Below are positions 44,863 through 57,313 of a stretch of 64,000 nt of DNA, piece after piece. Both the position numbers and the translations under genes were made by a program. The notes beneath the pieces were generated by a model, which made no database searches, had not been told where the DNA came from, and saw only the letters and a list, made by a program, of their open reading frames with translations. The DNA lies in the NCBI RefSeq assembly GCF_000346465.2, contig NC_034009.1, forward strand, positions 30,438,131 to 30,502,130, read 5' to 3'. Within the stretch, counting starts at the first letter, position 1; every line of letters starts with the position of its first letter. The stretch is from Prunus persica. Lineage: Eukaryota; Streptophyta; Magnoliopsida; Rosales; Rosaceae.

Positions 44863-47800
44863 ATGGGGGGCGGGGCCGCTCAATCTTCTGACCGCCACAC
44901 TGTCCGAGATGGCATCTGCCACGCCGGTGCAGGCGCCGCCGCTGGTCAGCTTTTCCCTTCGCTTTTCAATTTCTAGGGTTCCGTTCCTTTGGGAACGCAT
45001 TGGAAATCTGATGAATTTCTCATTCTTGTCTGCGAATTGGTTATATTTAAGCTTTGCAGGTGCTATGGCGGCAACGTTCGTGTGCCCTTTGGATGTCATC
45101 AAGACTAGGCTACAGGTCCATGGCATGCCTCCGGGACAAAGAGGTATTCTTCACTATTCAGACTCTATGCACTATTATTCCCTTGAACATATTATGTTGT
45201 ATTTATCAGTGGTCAGAGGAAATGGGTGATTCTGGGTTTGCTGGCCTTAATTTATCTATAGAAAAGTTGGTGCAAGTAGCGATTTTTAACCATACTAGAT
45301 TCACTAGCTAATGTATTGGAAGTATGCTGAACACATGTTTAGGTGGAAACTGGAAATGGAATCATAGTCAGATTAGAGTTTCAATTTTTGATCTGTAGAT
45401 TATTCCCACAAATGAGGAAATATGCATTGAGTAGTAGAAGTATGCCACACATGCCTTAGGCTCTATACTTGTAGTTCGTACTGCATACCGCGTATTGTTA
45501 CTCTTGTTGATATATGAATGTTCTTCTTTGTTATCCTTTTGGCCTATGCTCAGGTAGTATCATTATCACAAGCCTACAAAACATATTAAAAACTGAAGGT
45601 TTGAAGGGGATGTATCGTGGCCTTTCACCAACAATTCTAGCGCTACTTCCAAATTGGGCAGTGAGTGTTACTTTTGTTGCCTATATATTGTGAAACAAGT
45701 CTTTGGGAACCCTTATACTGTGCAAACTTGAGTTCCGAAGGATATGGGTCCCTCTTTCAGATCACATGCACATTCTAATCTAACATACTTTATAGAGTTC
45801 TGTTGGTGACATAAGTATTCTATTCATATGTAGGTGTACTTCACAGTTTATGAGCAACTCAAAGGCCTACTCCAGTCACATGGTTGGTTTCCTAAATGTC
45901 GCTTACTTGAAAATTTGTGTCGGTCTTCTCATGATATCTTATGAAACACATAGTATTCCTCTATTCTTGGTTTAGTTATGAGCTATGGGGGATACTTAAT
46001 AGTATTTGGTTAGTTGGTTTTAATCATTCACTATTGTCATGCTGCAGTTGATGGCAGCAGCGAACTTACAATTGGTGCAAATATGATAGCTGCTGCTGGT
46101 GCCGGGGCTGCCACAGCCATTACAACAAATCCATTGTGGGTTGTTAAGACCAGACTTCAAGTAAGTTTACTGTTCTTGTCTTTGTAATTCATTTAAAATG
46201 GAACTATATATTATATATTATATTCTTATGATTGTTATTTCATTGATTGTAGTAATAAGGACATCTGTGATTCTATCTCATTTTCTGCTTGACCACATGC
46301 TTATTTCGTGATTAAGTTTCCTCATAATTATATTAGAGTTGACAGTGTTTAAGCATGCATATGCCCTTTCAAGCATGTGTTTTTCAAGCACGGGAGTTTG
46401 CTTTTGTTTGCAATAGCAAATGCTTCTTTGTGTTGCAGTCTCACAGAACTACTAAAACCGGGGAATTTTTACTGAAAATGGATGGATTTCAGAGGATCAA
46501 AGTTATCCAATATCAGTGCTAAGACGGATGCATTGGCCAAGCTGGCATAGAGTTTGAACTATATAAGTATGGCTTCTGGGAAGTGGATATGAAGAGATAT
46601 GAGTTCAATATGATATAACTTCTAACTTGTTAGAGGTTTCTGTTTTGAAGTAACATGTGCTTCTTTTTAAATCTGTTTCCTTTTTCACCATAATTTGGTA
46701 GCTTATATCTTACGGTGATTTTATCTGTTCCTTTTTGAAATTGAATTGGAGATCCATCTAATTGCTAGAGATGGTCCTAGAGTGCTTATAGTTATAGGTT
46801 TTCAAGAAATGTGTGGGCATATAATATCCTTGGGGTTGATGCGTAATCTAACTTGGGTAATGAATCTCTTCCACATAATTACATATCTTGAGCTTCTGGC
46901 TTAACTCAATGTTCATGGTTTTAGAAAATTCTAGAACTTCACATTTATTAATGTTTGAACTGCTGTCTCTTTTTTAAAACATTCTTGATCATCTTTATGT
47001 AGACACAAGGAATGAGGCCTGGTGTGATTCCTTACAAAAGCATGAGATCTGCTTTCACAAGGATTGCAACTGAGGAAGGCATGCGAGGTCTATATAGGTC
47101 ATTTTTCTTGTTTTCAATTATAGCATGTAGATATGACACTAGACTAGGAATTTCATATTTGACGCTTAAGTACTAATCAAAATTCTCTTTCCGTTCCAAA
47201 TTGGTATAAAGAAGCCCTCTCAAGTTATGATAATTATGAAAGTGTGGTTTCCGTTCATGATACCTTCTTTGTTGTTTGTGTGGTTTCAAACAGTGGGATC
47301 TTGCCTTCTTTGGCTGGGATAAGTCATGTTGCAATTCAATTTCCTGCTTATGAAAAGATAAAATCTTTTATGGCAAAAAGGGGTAATGTGATATGTTTTC
47401 TTCTGTGCTAGATTGTTTTACTGGAATCTTCAGTATTTTCTTATTACTAACATTATCTGAACGCATGAAATTTAACTTTTCAGATAATACAACTGTTGAT
47501 AAGTTAAACCCTGGTAATGTTGCCATTGCCTCATCGATATCCAAAGTAATTGCTTCAGTAATAACTTACCCTCACGAGGTATGCTCTGCTAGACTTCTTA
47601 TTAAACACATTGGAATTTGGACTGCTTACAACTAAAAATCCTCATTCTTTCTTTCTCATATTTTGTTATTGTTATCCTGTCTGCAGGTCGTTCGCTCCAG
47701 GCTGCAAGAGCAAGGCCAGGCCAGACATATTGAACCCCAGTATGCAGGGGTTATTGATTGTACAAAGAAGGTGTTCCAAAAGGAAGGCCTTCGTGGATTT

Positions 47801-48082
47801 TATAATGGTTGTGCCACTAATTTATTAAGAACCACTCCTTCTGCTGTTATTACATTTACCAGTTACGAGATGATAGATAGGTTCTTGCGGAGGGTTGTAC
47901 TTAAAGAAAAAGAGCATTCAAATGGCCGCCCTAAGCCTGATGGCCATGCTGAATCTCAGCAGGGAAATGGAGGCAACGAGAGAGTGGTGAATAACTCTGA
48001 TTTGCGGCAATCACAATCCCAAACAAATCAGAGGACACCGATTCCTCTTGCAAACAAAGAGCAGCTAGCAGCAAGACACTGA
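44863..48082 (+). CDS. NDT2: Mitochondrial-carrier family NAD+ transporter, NDT2-like, 9 exons, 369 aa
   Basis: Six-helix carrier importing NAD+ in exchange for nucleotides. The family acts in inner organelle membranes (Arabidopsis NDT2 is placed in mitochondria). Exons: 44,863-44,944, 45,060-45,143, 45,554-45,660, 45,834-45,882, 46,048-46,160, 47,003-47,097, 47,294-47,382, 47,484-47,578, 47,687-48,082. All have GT-AG junctions in frame. The three carrier signatures are [22 protein letters not shown] and YPHEVVRSRLQ. Family words are [36 protein letters not shown] and [21 protein letters not shown]. The C-terminus is long and polar ([12 protein letters not shown]..), as in the NDT2 branch and unlike NDT1. 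The start [10 protein letters not shown] leads directly into [16 protein letters not shown]. The longest intron (842 bp) is between exons 5 and 6. No defects. Confidence 0.95.
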
Positions 48083-49207
48083 ACGACGACTCTCTTTTTT
48101 GAACTTAATTTTGATTGTAAGAAATTTTTCTGTAATAATGAAATTAAATAACAAGATAGATGAATGTAAGCCCATTTGAAGGGAAGAAAAAAAAGTTATT
48201 TGCCTTCTTTGTATTTTACTTTTCAAATGTACGCCATTGAATTAGCATTGAAGTAGTTCTTTCCATCCCTATGATTCGAAAGCAGAGAACTGTAACATTT
48301 ATTTGGATGAGCAAAAGTTTTTTTTTTTTTTTTTCTTTCATGGATTTCATATTTTGTTATAACTAAGAGAGTTGCTATACTCTGATTCTTAGCCATTTTG
48401 GCTAGAATGAGGGCAAATGCAGCTCCAGCATATGGCTCTCTATTTTGTAGAACTCCCTATTTGAGGTTGGTGCCTCTCTACATTCGGAGAGGAGAAGAGA
48501 GAATTTGCGGGTTCTCCATTTCTTATTGTTCTCTCTACCTAGGCACGCAACCCTCTTTCACCTCTTACTTTTTGATTTTTTAATGAACTTTTAATTTAGA
48601 GGGGATGAGAGAAATAATATTATAGATTAGCCAAAGTAGACAATATTGTTAGAGGAAGTAGTTTGCTATAATGGCTTTCTAACTATTTTGACTAAAATTT
48701 GGAGACTCTCAGAGTTGCAGAGAATGACCTCCAAAATGGGATTGCCAATTGATTTTCAGTCGGATTGCAAGATAAGAATTTTCAAAAGTTGTGCTTTTTC
48801 AAATGGCCAAGCTTGAGCTTTGGTGGTGTAATAAAGCATGCCTTATTATTCTTTGCCCTTTTTCCCTCAAGGGCACAGCTTTTGCTTTACTTCAGTGATT
48901 TCCCACCAGCCACGGCCCTGGTCCATGCCACTTTAACTTTAACAAGATACCTCAAAAAAGATTGATATTGGCGTGCACACAAAGTTGGGTTTTTCTTTGA
49001 TTATCAAAATCACATATATCAAAAATATTTTTTAAGTGCATGATTAGAGAAACATGTTTTCCCCTTGAGACATGCTTTAATTGGATATAGCAACAAGAAG
49101 AGTGTACAAAAATTTTTGGACCAAAGTTCATGAGAGACCATCACATGACAATTACATTCAAAAAGCTCTAATATATTTCCGATGACTAAAATTAGGATTT
49201 AATTAAT
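48083..49207. other. 3' UTR of the carrier gene and intergenic DNA
   Basis: The likely transcript end is near 48,150-48,180 (AATAATGAAATTAAATAA). Beyond it no gene is seen. Confidence 0.5.
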
Positions 49208-49660
49208 TTACTCAGGAATGGTAACGAGCACAGGGCGCCAAGCCCTTCTCAGTAACAATGACTTGTAACGGAAACCGGTCCAGCCCGGTCTAGGTGAACC
49301 CGGCCCAACTCCACCAACTGCTTTACCCGCCACCACCAAACCGAACTCTTGCCGCGTATCTATCTCACTCTTCCTTTTCTCGTTTAATTCAAAAGGCGGG
49401 GAAGACACAAAGAGGTCCTTGAGGCTGTGCCTCTGAACCGGAGCCGGAGCCTTCTGCGGCAGTGACTGGACCGGTGTGTCTCGTCGGCGACTGCTGCTCC
49501 GGGTCAGGAGCATTAGCAAGGTGGGTTTGCGGCGGCGGAGCTGGATCAATGGGCTCGTTCTTGGGCTTCGGGTTGGGCTTTGGGCCACGCCGCACTGCGT
49601 CGCGAGCAGCTTGAACTTCTGTAGCGTCCCCATCTTTTGAGGTTTGTTGCTAACTGGCAT
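49208..49660 (-). CDS. Small conserved plant protein, unknown function, 150 aa
   Basis: Single-exon frame. I start at MPVSNKPQKMGTLQKF (49,660) instead of the upstream in-frame ATG, because the 51 extra residues are AT-rich UTR-like sequence. Features: a short hydrophobic/basic N-terminus (LQKFKLLATQCGVA), Arg/Ser-rich middle (SPTRSPRTSPLIQLRRRK), a SLKDLFVSSPPFE motif and a conserved-looking C-terminal block (SPRPGWTGFRYKSLLLRRAW, RPVLVTIPE). No signal peptide, TM segment or enzyme motif. I recall similar short uncharacterised proteins ending in RAWRPVLVxIPE in other dicots. A (GA)n tract lies about 240 bp upstream, as in many plant 5' regions. Confidence 0.7.
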   Translation of the reverse strand: MPVSNKPQKMGTLQKFKLLATQCGVAQSPTRSPRTSPLIQLRRRKPTLLMLLTRSSSRRRDTPVQSLPQKAPAPVQRHSLKDLFVSSPPFELNEKRKSEIDTRQEFGLVVAGKAVGGVGPGSPRPGWTGFRYKSLLLRRAWRPVLVTIPE

Positions 49661-49894
49661 GATCTCTATATATACATGGGGGGGAGTATCTTGCTGTGGG
49701 TTTGTAGGGAATTTGAATTTAAATGGGTGAATGATTGCCGGGTAGAGACAATTGATTGCTTCTGAAATGGGAAAAAGGATATGTTGGGAAGTGGATGCAT
49801 CTTTTTTATACACTACTTAGACTAATACTGATTGGGTCTCTCTCTTTTTCACAATTTGAAAGGGAGGGTTTTGAGGGTTTTGGGAGGAAAAAGG

Positions 49895-49895
<1 letters not shown>

Positions 49896-49936
<41 letters not shown>
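49896..49936. repeat. (GA)n microsatellite
   Basis: About 20 GA dinucleotides upstream of the small-protein gene. Confidence 0.93.
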
Positions 49937-49938
<2 letters not shown>

Positions 49939-50688
49939 CATTTTCCAAGTAAAATTCCAAATGTGCTAAATCCAAAATCTAAAATCTACGGGGTTCTGAA
50001 AAAGAGGTACACCTCATTCTTTGACTGAAGACAGTTGAAAAGTCAGTTTTGGGCCATGACCATTGATGCCTGCCTACTTAGACTTGATTGCCCATTGAGG
50101 TGAGCCAGCCTGCATTCCTTCTAGATTCCATTTTCTAGGTTGGAGTAGTATGTACCCAAGATTCTTGAGCGATTATGTTGTCATTACCTCACCATCACAA
50201 TGTGATTAGCTTTTGACCTAAAAACCCTTACAAAAAATTCCAATTTTAAAAGAGTTTATATAAATGTTTAGTGAAGAGTAGCTTTAATCTAATATAATAT
50301 AAAAAATCTAGAACCTTTTTATCGTTTCTTTCCGTTTTTCCGGGTAGAGAAGGTGCTCAACCATATCAGACAATCCAAAACTTGGTTAATAAAGAATATC
50401 AGAGGAAGCAGAGGCCAGAAGGAAATGGACAACGGTACAAGATCTAAATGGGCATTCATGATCTGAAATATAATGTAAAATATGAACATTAACAGCAGTA
50501 TCTCCATTTAATATGTACAATCCCTCAAGCCTTTACCTAGCAGTACTGATATGCCAAACTGGATGTGTTTTTTCTATTACCAACAAATCAAGGAGATGAG
50601 TACAAAATAACCTCAACCCACCTAATCAAATCTGAAACACATTCATGTTCTGTATTATGAAATTTAATAGAACGGGGAAAAATATATA
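49937..50688. other. Intergenic DNA and 3' UTR of the receptor-kinase gene
   Basis: AT-rich, no ORF with a recognisable domain. The last part is probably the 3' UTR of the minus-strand kinase gene. Confidence 0.5.
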
Positions 50689-53375
50689 TCAGGCACTGGC
50701 ATTAGGTGTAGTAGACCTAGTGCTAGGCCATTTTTGGGTCACTGAAATTGGTGAAGATAGTAGTCTCTTGTTCTTCATCAACCCAATCTCATCACAATCT
50801 GGTGAAGGTGGTGGCAGTATATTTGTTTTCATCCCGGCATTATCAAATGCCGGCTTTAAATTATCTGGCACATCGTGCCCGCTTTCAATTGTCTTCAAAG
50901 CCTCCAAAACCTCACACATGGTAGGCCTCATGTCGTTGTCCAGCTGCAGACATTGAAAAGCCAACTCTGCTACTGCAATTACCATCCTTCTAACTTCATC
51001 ATCTGACTCAAATCCGAGACGTTGATCTACCAACTCATTGAATAAACCTTTCTGAATCTTGCTTACGGCTAAGTTAGCCAAATTAATCTCATGCCTATGC
51101 CTGCTTATATCAACTGCTGGCATAGATGATATAAGCTCAATGAGAACAACCCCGAAACTATAAACATCACTCTTACTAGTTAGCTGGTAACACTGGTGGT
51201 ACTCTGGGTCAACATAACCAGGGGTCCCTTGTGGAGCAGTTGAGACATGGGTGACATCCATGGGGAAAAGCCTGGAGAGCCCAAAATCTGCAACTTTTAC
51301 ACAAAAATTGTTATCAAGGAGAATGTTGGTAGTCTTCACATCACGATGTACAATTTCAGAGGCATGGAGGTAAGACAACGCGTTCGCGGTTTCTATGGCA
51401 ATGCTCATACGAATAGGCCATGTCAGTGCGCCAGGGTCTGCTCGCTCGCCGTGGAGATGATCAGCAACAGTGCCATTGGGAATGTATTCATACACAAGGA
51501 GGAGTTCACGACTGCGGCGTGAAGTGCAGCCATATAGGGAAACTAAATTTTGGTGGCGCAGACGGGTGAGAATTTCAATTTCATTCATAAACTGTTCCAC
51601 ACGTTTGTAATTGTGCTCATATAAACGCTTGACTGCAACTTCCCGGCCATCTTTGAGTTTGCCTATATTAGATTGATCAAAGAAAGGCCTTTCAGTAAGG
51701 TGCTGCAGATATACTCTGCAACTTCATTCCCTCTTTAACTGTAACTGTTATATTTTTCTTTTGTTTGTTTTTCAGAAAACAAAAGCACATAATTTTTTAA
51801 CTCTTACCGTAGTATACGGTTCCAAAACCTCCATCTCCCAATTCTTTTTCACTATCAAAATGATTAGTGGCTTCTTCAAGTTCAGTGTAGGTGAAGACTG
51901 GGACGCCAAAGTAGGCGACGCCCCCTTCTATGTCTGAATTTGTGTGGGGCTGAGAAGAAATGTTCCTTGAGAGGAAGTTTGAAGCAGCGCCTTTTTTTTT
52001 GTAACACCACAGAAGAAACAAGCATACTGCAAGAAGTACCGGACATCCAAGGCCAATACCTGAAGCATGCAAGTGAGAGAGGTCAACTTTTAACCAAAGG
52101 ACTGCTGTAAGTCAAATTATAAAACAGTTACAGAGCAGTTTATACCAGCGGGTGCTTAAAAGAGAGTTAAATTTGATCAAGGGTATCTTTTACAGAGCAT
52201 TCAATTTACTCCCCCACCGTGTTTAAGCACATAGTGCGAAACTTGGGAAAGGAGGCATTAATGAACGGTGTACACTGCAAGGAATATGGTAATATTTAAA
52301 GCTTGTTGATTTCATGTAATGCTTAGAAAAGTAATCCTCTGTTGAGGGGCACTTGAGACTGATTTGATTTCCTTCCTTGGGTTGTAACAGTTGTCCTAGA
52401 TGAGATCAATTATATATTTAACTTCAGAGATGTCAATCTTACCTAGTCCTAGCGTCAATCCCAATTTATCTCCTGCAACATAAATTGCAAAATGAAATTT
52501 TTGTTAGCTGAAGCAAAGAAGATAGAAGTGGCATTCAACAAAAACAAGATAGTGCATAACGATCATTTAAAAACTCATATGTACTTGCGTGTGTGTGTGT
52601 GTGTTTGTACCGAATACAAAGTATTTTCAACAGACTCTTTCCTTTTTTTGAGAGTTGAATCCTTTGAAGAAAGGAAATGGATAAATAACGAAGGGTCATG
52701 TAAATGCGGGAAGCATCTAATTTGATGTACATCTATTCCGATGTAAATACCTTTTTCTCTAACGGAACACTTAAATTTTCCCTTGTCAACATGGCATTCT
52801 TCTCTTACTCGAAATAGAAGTTGAAACGTAGTAGTCAATGCAGAGAGACTGAAGAAAGGTTTATATGGATCCTTGGGCATCTGAAACACGGAACATGATG
52901 GTGGGAGACTTGGTAAACTATGATCAGGCGAAGTAGTATAGTAATTATAGTTATGATTTCTGCAGCCGTAGTTAAGATCTGTATCGTGGAGTGGGGTGCT
53001 GCATTTGATGAGGGTCAGATTGGGTGTGAATAATTCATCAAAGACTGGAGAAGGGCCGGGAAGACGCAAGTCGTTGAAAACTTGATCATTGCAGGAATTT
53101 GTTTTCAAACGCTGCTCAAGCTTGCGGTCATTGATCAAAATCATATTTGGTTCAGGGTCGATGATCTCAAATTCATGCCAGTATCCTTCCTCTTTCAGTT
53201 GGATCCTCGGATTATCTCGATCAGAACAATTAACTGTGAACAACCCGTCGCATTCAGGAAGATGCGTCTGACATTCTTCGGGAGGACAGCCTTTGTTGAT
53301 TTTCAACTCTTCGTTAGAGTGAAGAACCACTAGATGAGTGAGAAGAGAGAAAATAAACAAAGCCACGGGAGCCAT
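50689..53375 (-). CDS. LRK10-like (LRK10L-1 type) receptor-like protein kinase, 3 exons, 616 aa
   Basis: Plasma-membrane Ser/Thr receptor kinase with a wall-associated-type ectodomain. Exons: 53,375-52,751, 52,059-51,808, 51,662-50,689, with all phase-1 junctions in frame. Residues 1-20 are the signal peptide and 21-208 the GUB_WAK_bind-like ectodomain. The TM helix is at about 210-229 (GLGCPVLLAVCLFLLWCY) and the juxtamembrane part has FTYTELEEATNHFD. The kinase runs from about 277 to 550: GDGGFGTVYYG (283-293), VAVK (Lys304), helix-C Glu320, IVHRDVK (Asp400), DFG (Asp418), PGYVDPEY and KSDVYSFGVVLIEL. All catalytic residues are present, with the RD-type loop. The tail is Ser/Thr-rich. The exon-1 ectodomain is shorter than in typical family members and lacks a clear LxFPF core. 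An extra upstream ectodomain exon (56,533-57,313) may belong to the same gene. Confidence 0.9.
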
Positions 53376-53650
53376 CGAGAAATTCCCAGCTGAACTGAAG
53401 AGCCAGAACTAAAGCACCACGGAAAACAAAAAAGAAAAGGATCTACTTCTCTAGTTCAGAACAAGACTGCTGAATTGTTTACTTCCATTCTTGCTTCACA
53501 ATATATTAAGTTCATTCTGTGTTTAACACGCTAGTTGACTTGGAAATTGGAAGGGGAAGACTCGTACAACTAGGTTGAAACTAGTGCAAGGTGGGGCTAC
53601 TTTCCATGTAAAATATTGAAATCGTATGCTTGATAAACACACTGTTGATT
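52345..53650. repeat. Segmental duplicate, right copy (matches 171-1423 and 3518-3580)
   Basis: Uninterrupted counterpart of the left copy. It shows the pre-insertion site of the 193-bp LTR element (ACTTTCCATGTAAAATATTG). Confidence 0.9.
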
Positions 53651-56149
53651 GGTTGGCTTAAAAACAAGACTCTCATGAGGGAGTTTCCTTCTCATCTTCG
53701 CCATTGACCAGCAGTAGAAAGAAAGACTTGACCCCTTGACTTTTCAGCCCATGATGATAACATTCAAAATTGAAATCATGGTCTTAAAAAAGAGATCACC
53801 TTGCAACTCCTTTGAACCACACATTACGGTAGCAAAGATAACAACTTCTCCTGACTCGTGAACCAGGTTTCGCCCTTCTTTCGGGTGTACTTACATAATT
53901 GTGTGAACACTGGACAGTCCGAACAGTTTCACATCCATAAAAAGCATCCTAGTTGAAACGTTGACTGCAAAGAATACTACTATGATATTGAATTATAGAA
54001 TATTAATGGAACCTAGTATCTCGGTGCGTTCTTAAGGACTTGAGCTTCAAGCCCCTTCTCTTCTCTTTGATGTTATTTGGTCGTAAGGCATCCCATATAT
54101 GATATATATCGTTGTTATATAATTTTGGTCATTATCATTTCCCTCCCGCAATTTAAGAAAGAATATGAGGAGTTGGCATTAGTAAAACGTAATTATGAAC
54201 TGGGTCCTTTTCTCTGGCTGTCATTTTCTCTGGCGGTCTTGATGGTTTAAGTAGGAGACGGGGTAAGAGGAAAACGTATCCACAAGGGTACCTAACCTAG
54301 ACTTTGTGGTGTTAGTCGTAGATGACTAATTGAAGGGACCCATCCCGTTGGCCGGATTGATACAATGGCTACGGAAGCAGGACTTTCTGAGTTTTGTTCT
54401 ACACTCTGTTCCTTGTTCTCTCTCAATAACAGAGTCCTCTGTTTTATTCATGCTTCAAGACCACTTCAGTTTTGAATTTGACAAGCGCAAATACATATAT
54501 ATATATATATCTTGGCCTCTTGCCTGCGACTTCTTTAAGCTGAAATTTGTGATGGGTTTTGTTGGTTCTTAAAATTAGATTAGAGACTGAGACTTAACTC
54601 AGTATGGTTTCAATCCATGTCATTGAAAGATTGAGCTCATAGCACATTGATGTCGAGGGTGGCTTACCGTCATTTGGTTCGATTGCCCTTCTTCATCAAT
54701 AGGCACAAAACCTAGAAGGCACACAGCCTGTTGTATCCGAAATCCAAGTCCTTATAAACAGGAACTAAAGCAACAAATGAGCAGCCAGGCCAGCAGCATG
54801 GGAAGCATAAGGTATTCTAGATTTCTTGCAACCAAGAGAATACAAGATGAATGACTTGTGGCCTTAAACAAAACTATCTGACTTGCCTGTTTCTTTTTCC
54901 TTCCATGTTTAAATTTCAAACTCGCAGAGTAATTGGGTTTAGAAGACCTACATCTGTAATTTGATAATCCTTAATCATCGACCAAAAGGCATGGTTTCAT
55001 GGACTCCAAGTCTTGGAAAGCCTCATTCTTCTTCACCAACATGTTATCAAATATTGGTTATAATTTAATAAACTCAAACTGCAATTTGAACATTAGCCAC
55101 TCAAGCATCTGAGTTAGAATTGTCTTAGAGTTGAAGATTAAGGGCAGTCCTTAACTAGGATTAGGAAAGATTATACAGTTGATAAGTGTGCTTGCCTAGT
55201 GCTCTTATAACTAGGGAGACTAGAAATTTGCAGTTCTGAAGGTTCTCATTCTCATTCCACGATTCTATAAACTTAAGGGAAAGAAGAGTGATGCTATGCT
55301 AGTGCTATGCACTATTTGAAGGTAGTTTTGTTTTTGGTGCAATAGTGCATGCCTATTGGACAATCCAATACTGCAGCACTGCTGCACGCTGTGGGTCATT
55401 TCTAGCACTCACAAACTCACAATGGCATATGACTCTGGGACCTCTGTGGCTCTCTCTGTCTCTCTGTCTCTACCACGCAACCAAGTTTTATGTGATGAAA
55501 GTGTCCAATTTGAAGTTCAAACAACCCATAAGGATTTGTATAATGCAACGGTCTGTCACAATTTCAAAAGATGGCTATAAAGTGTAAGCACTGGTTTGCG
55601 TTTGGTAATTGGTTTATGCGGGTTCCAGGCGTTTGGTGGTGTCCTTTTTGTTTCCAGAACAAGGATTATGAATCTTTCTTCACATAGAAGTTTCAGTTTT
55701 TGAGGGTAGCATTAAGATGAACATTGATGATCTCCAAAGAAACAACAGAGATAATGGCAACAAACGGGGTTTAATAAATAACAGGCAGAGGTCGTCGGTG
55801 GTGGTTTTAGTCAAAAATGGCTGGTGAGGAATGAAATGACCGACAGACAACCAGCAAATTTGTGTAGTTGGAGTGCATTGAATGTGACAGACTGTAGAGG
55901 GTTTAAACTTGTTCTACATATATCAAAGAAAAGGGTTTTTATTAACTTGATCGTGAATTTAGACATTGTTCATCATCAAATTCTACTTTTAAGCTTTCAG
56001 CGCAACCGGGGATGAAATCATCTGAAGGTTTAGGTTCACTTACAGACTGAATGACGTTAAATCTAAAATATCATCTCAATATCTAAATCTAAATTTGTCT
56101 ACTTCTCTAATCTTATTTATTGAAAATGTGAATGCTTCTCAATTATTAT
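53651..56149. other. Non-coding DNA between the two ectodomain exons
   Basis: Several ORFs under 90 codons without domains. A (AT)n run lies at 54,497-54,512. Nothing coding is supported. If the two ectodomain exons belong to one gene, this is its first intron. Confidence 0.5.
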
Positions 56150-56532
56150 GTTCTTTCCTTTTCAGATTGTGACGTTTATGCCTCGGTTATATTATATATA
56201 TCATGTCGTAAAATAAGTTATTGTATGATTGTATCCTATTTTCTTCTTTTTGTAGATAGAAGTTAGAAGCTGCATCACTTTTTTTTGTTTTGTTTAGAGG
56301 TTCAAGATTTAAATCCGTAACGTTTGATATTCAATGTCGTGTACCAGCAGCACCCACTTAACTATTTTCTATTTAAAGTTTAAACAACCGCCATTTTTCT
56401 TGAATCAAATGTACGGTAGGAATTAGTCTATTCTATGCCCAAGTGGACAATTATATCATGCCCGAAAGTATCTAATTATTCATAATAATTTCATGTACAC
56501 AGAAGATTAAAAATAAAAAATAAAAAACTAAC

Positions 56533-57313
56533 CTTCATCATCCCGGCAGCGCACAGAATGAGTCCTCCTTGGGCAGAGACACCTAAAATGGTAGGTTGTG
56601 TAATTGAAGCCGCACCTCCCTCCACTGTCTTGGCAGCGGCTGCAGTCACTAGCAAACCAATTCAGCTCAAACCCTCTGCTCAAAACCTCTTGTATTAATC
56701 CCACCTCACCATTCTCATACCCTCCTCTAGCATGAGCCACCACCACTTCTCCTCTACACTTGTCACTTCCTAATTTTGGATATTCATCCCGAGGCAGAGC
56801 CAGAACTGAAGTATTACTTCTGGTTTTGTTAGTTGGCTGATCAAAGCAACCGACTTTGTACTTTGGAAATGACTCAACCACAGAAGAGTTGCAATTGTAG
56901 AGCAAAAAGAAGTCAGCTTGGTTTGAAGCCAACTCGAACTGATCATTGGGAAGGGTTAAGTTATGGAGTGATGAAATATCATTGTTACAAGCAGTGCTTT
57001 CTAAGTAGCCTGAAAGCAGAGAATTTGAGACAAGAAGAGACTTTCTTTGGTAATCGATGTTGTGGATGATGTAATTGTTACCAGACAATTGGAGAAGTGG
57101 GTAGGCATCTTCACCATCTCCATGGCAAGAGAGCTGGAAGCCAGGGTAGCCACAGAAGGATTCTTGCCTGCCTTGGATGTAGAATGGATAGCTAATGTTT
57201 TGGCGGCCACAACTTACGGGCACACTGCAGTTTTGGTAGTAAAAGTCCACAGCAAATGAGGCTTCTGTTAGGAGGAGAAACATCAAAATGAGGATGCAGA
57301 GGTTTTGATTCAT
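56533..57313 (-). CDS. LRK10-like ectodomain exon (signal, GUB_WAK_bind, WAK-associated), no kinase exon adjacent
   Basis: An intact 260-codon exon. I start at MNQNLCILILMFLLLTEASF (57,313) because it gives a textbook signal peptide, and the upstream in-frame extension is low complexity. Domains: GUB_WAK_bind (CSVPVSCGRQNISYPFYIQG, CGYPGFQLSCHG, about residues 27-130) and a WAK-associated C-terminal cysteine module (CSRCQDSGGRCGFNYTTYHF, RCLC) near 215-250. It ends phase 1 at a GT donor (GTTAGT at 56,532) like other LRK10L first exons. The next minus-strand coding sequence is the exon at 53,375-52,751. It is either the true first exon of that gene, or an orphan ectodomain unit whose kinase was lost. 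The duplicate at 17,169-17,939 is broken. Confidence 0.82.
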
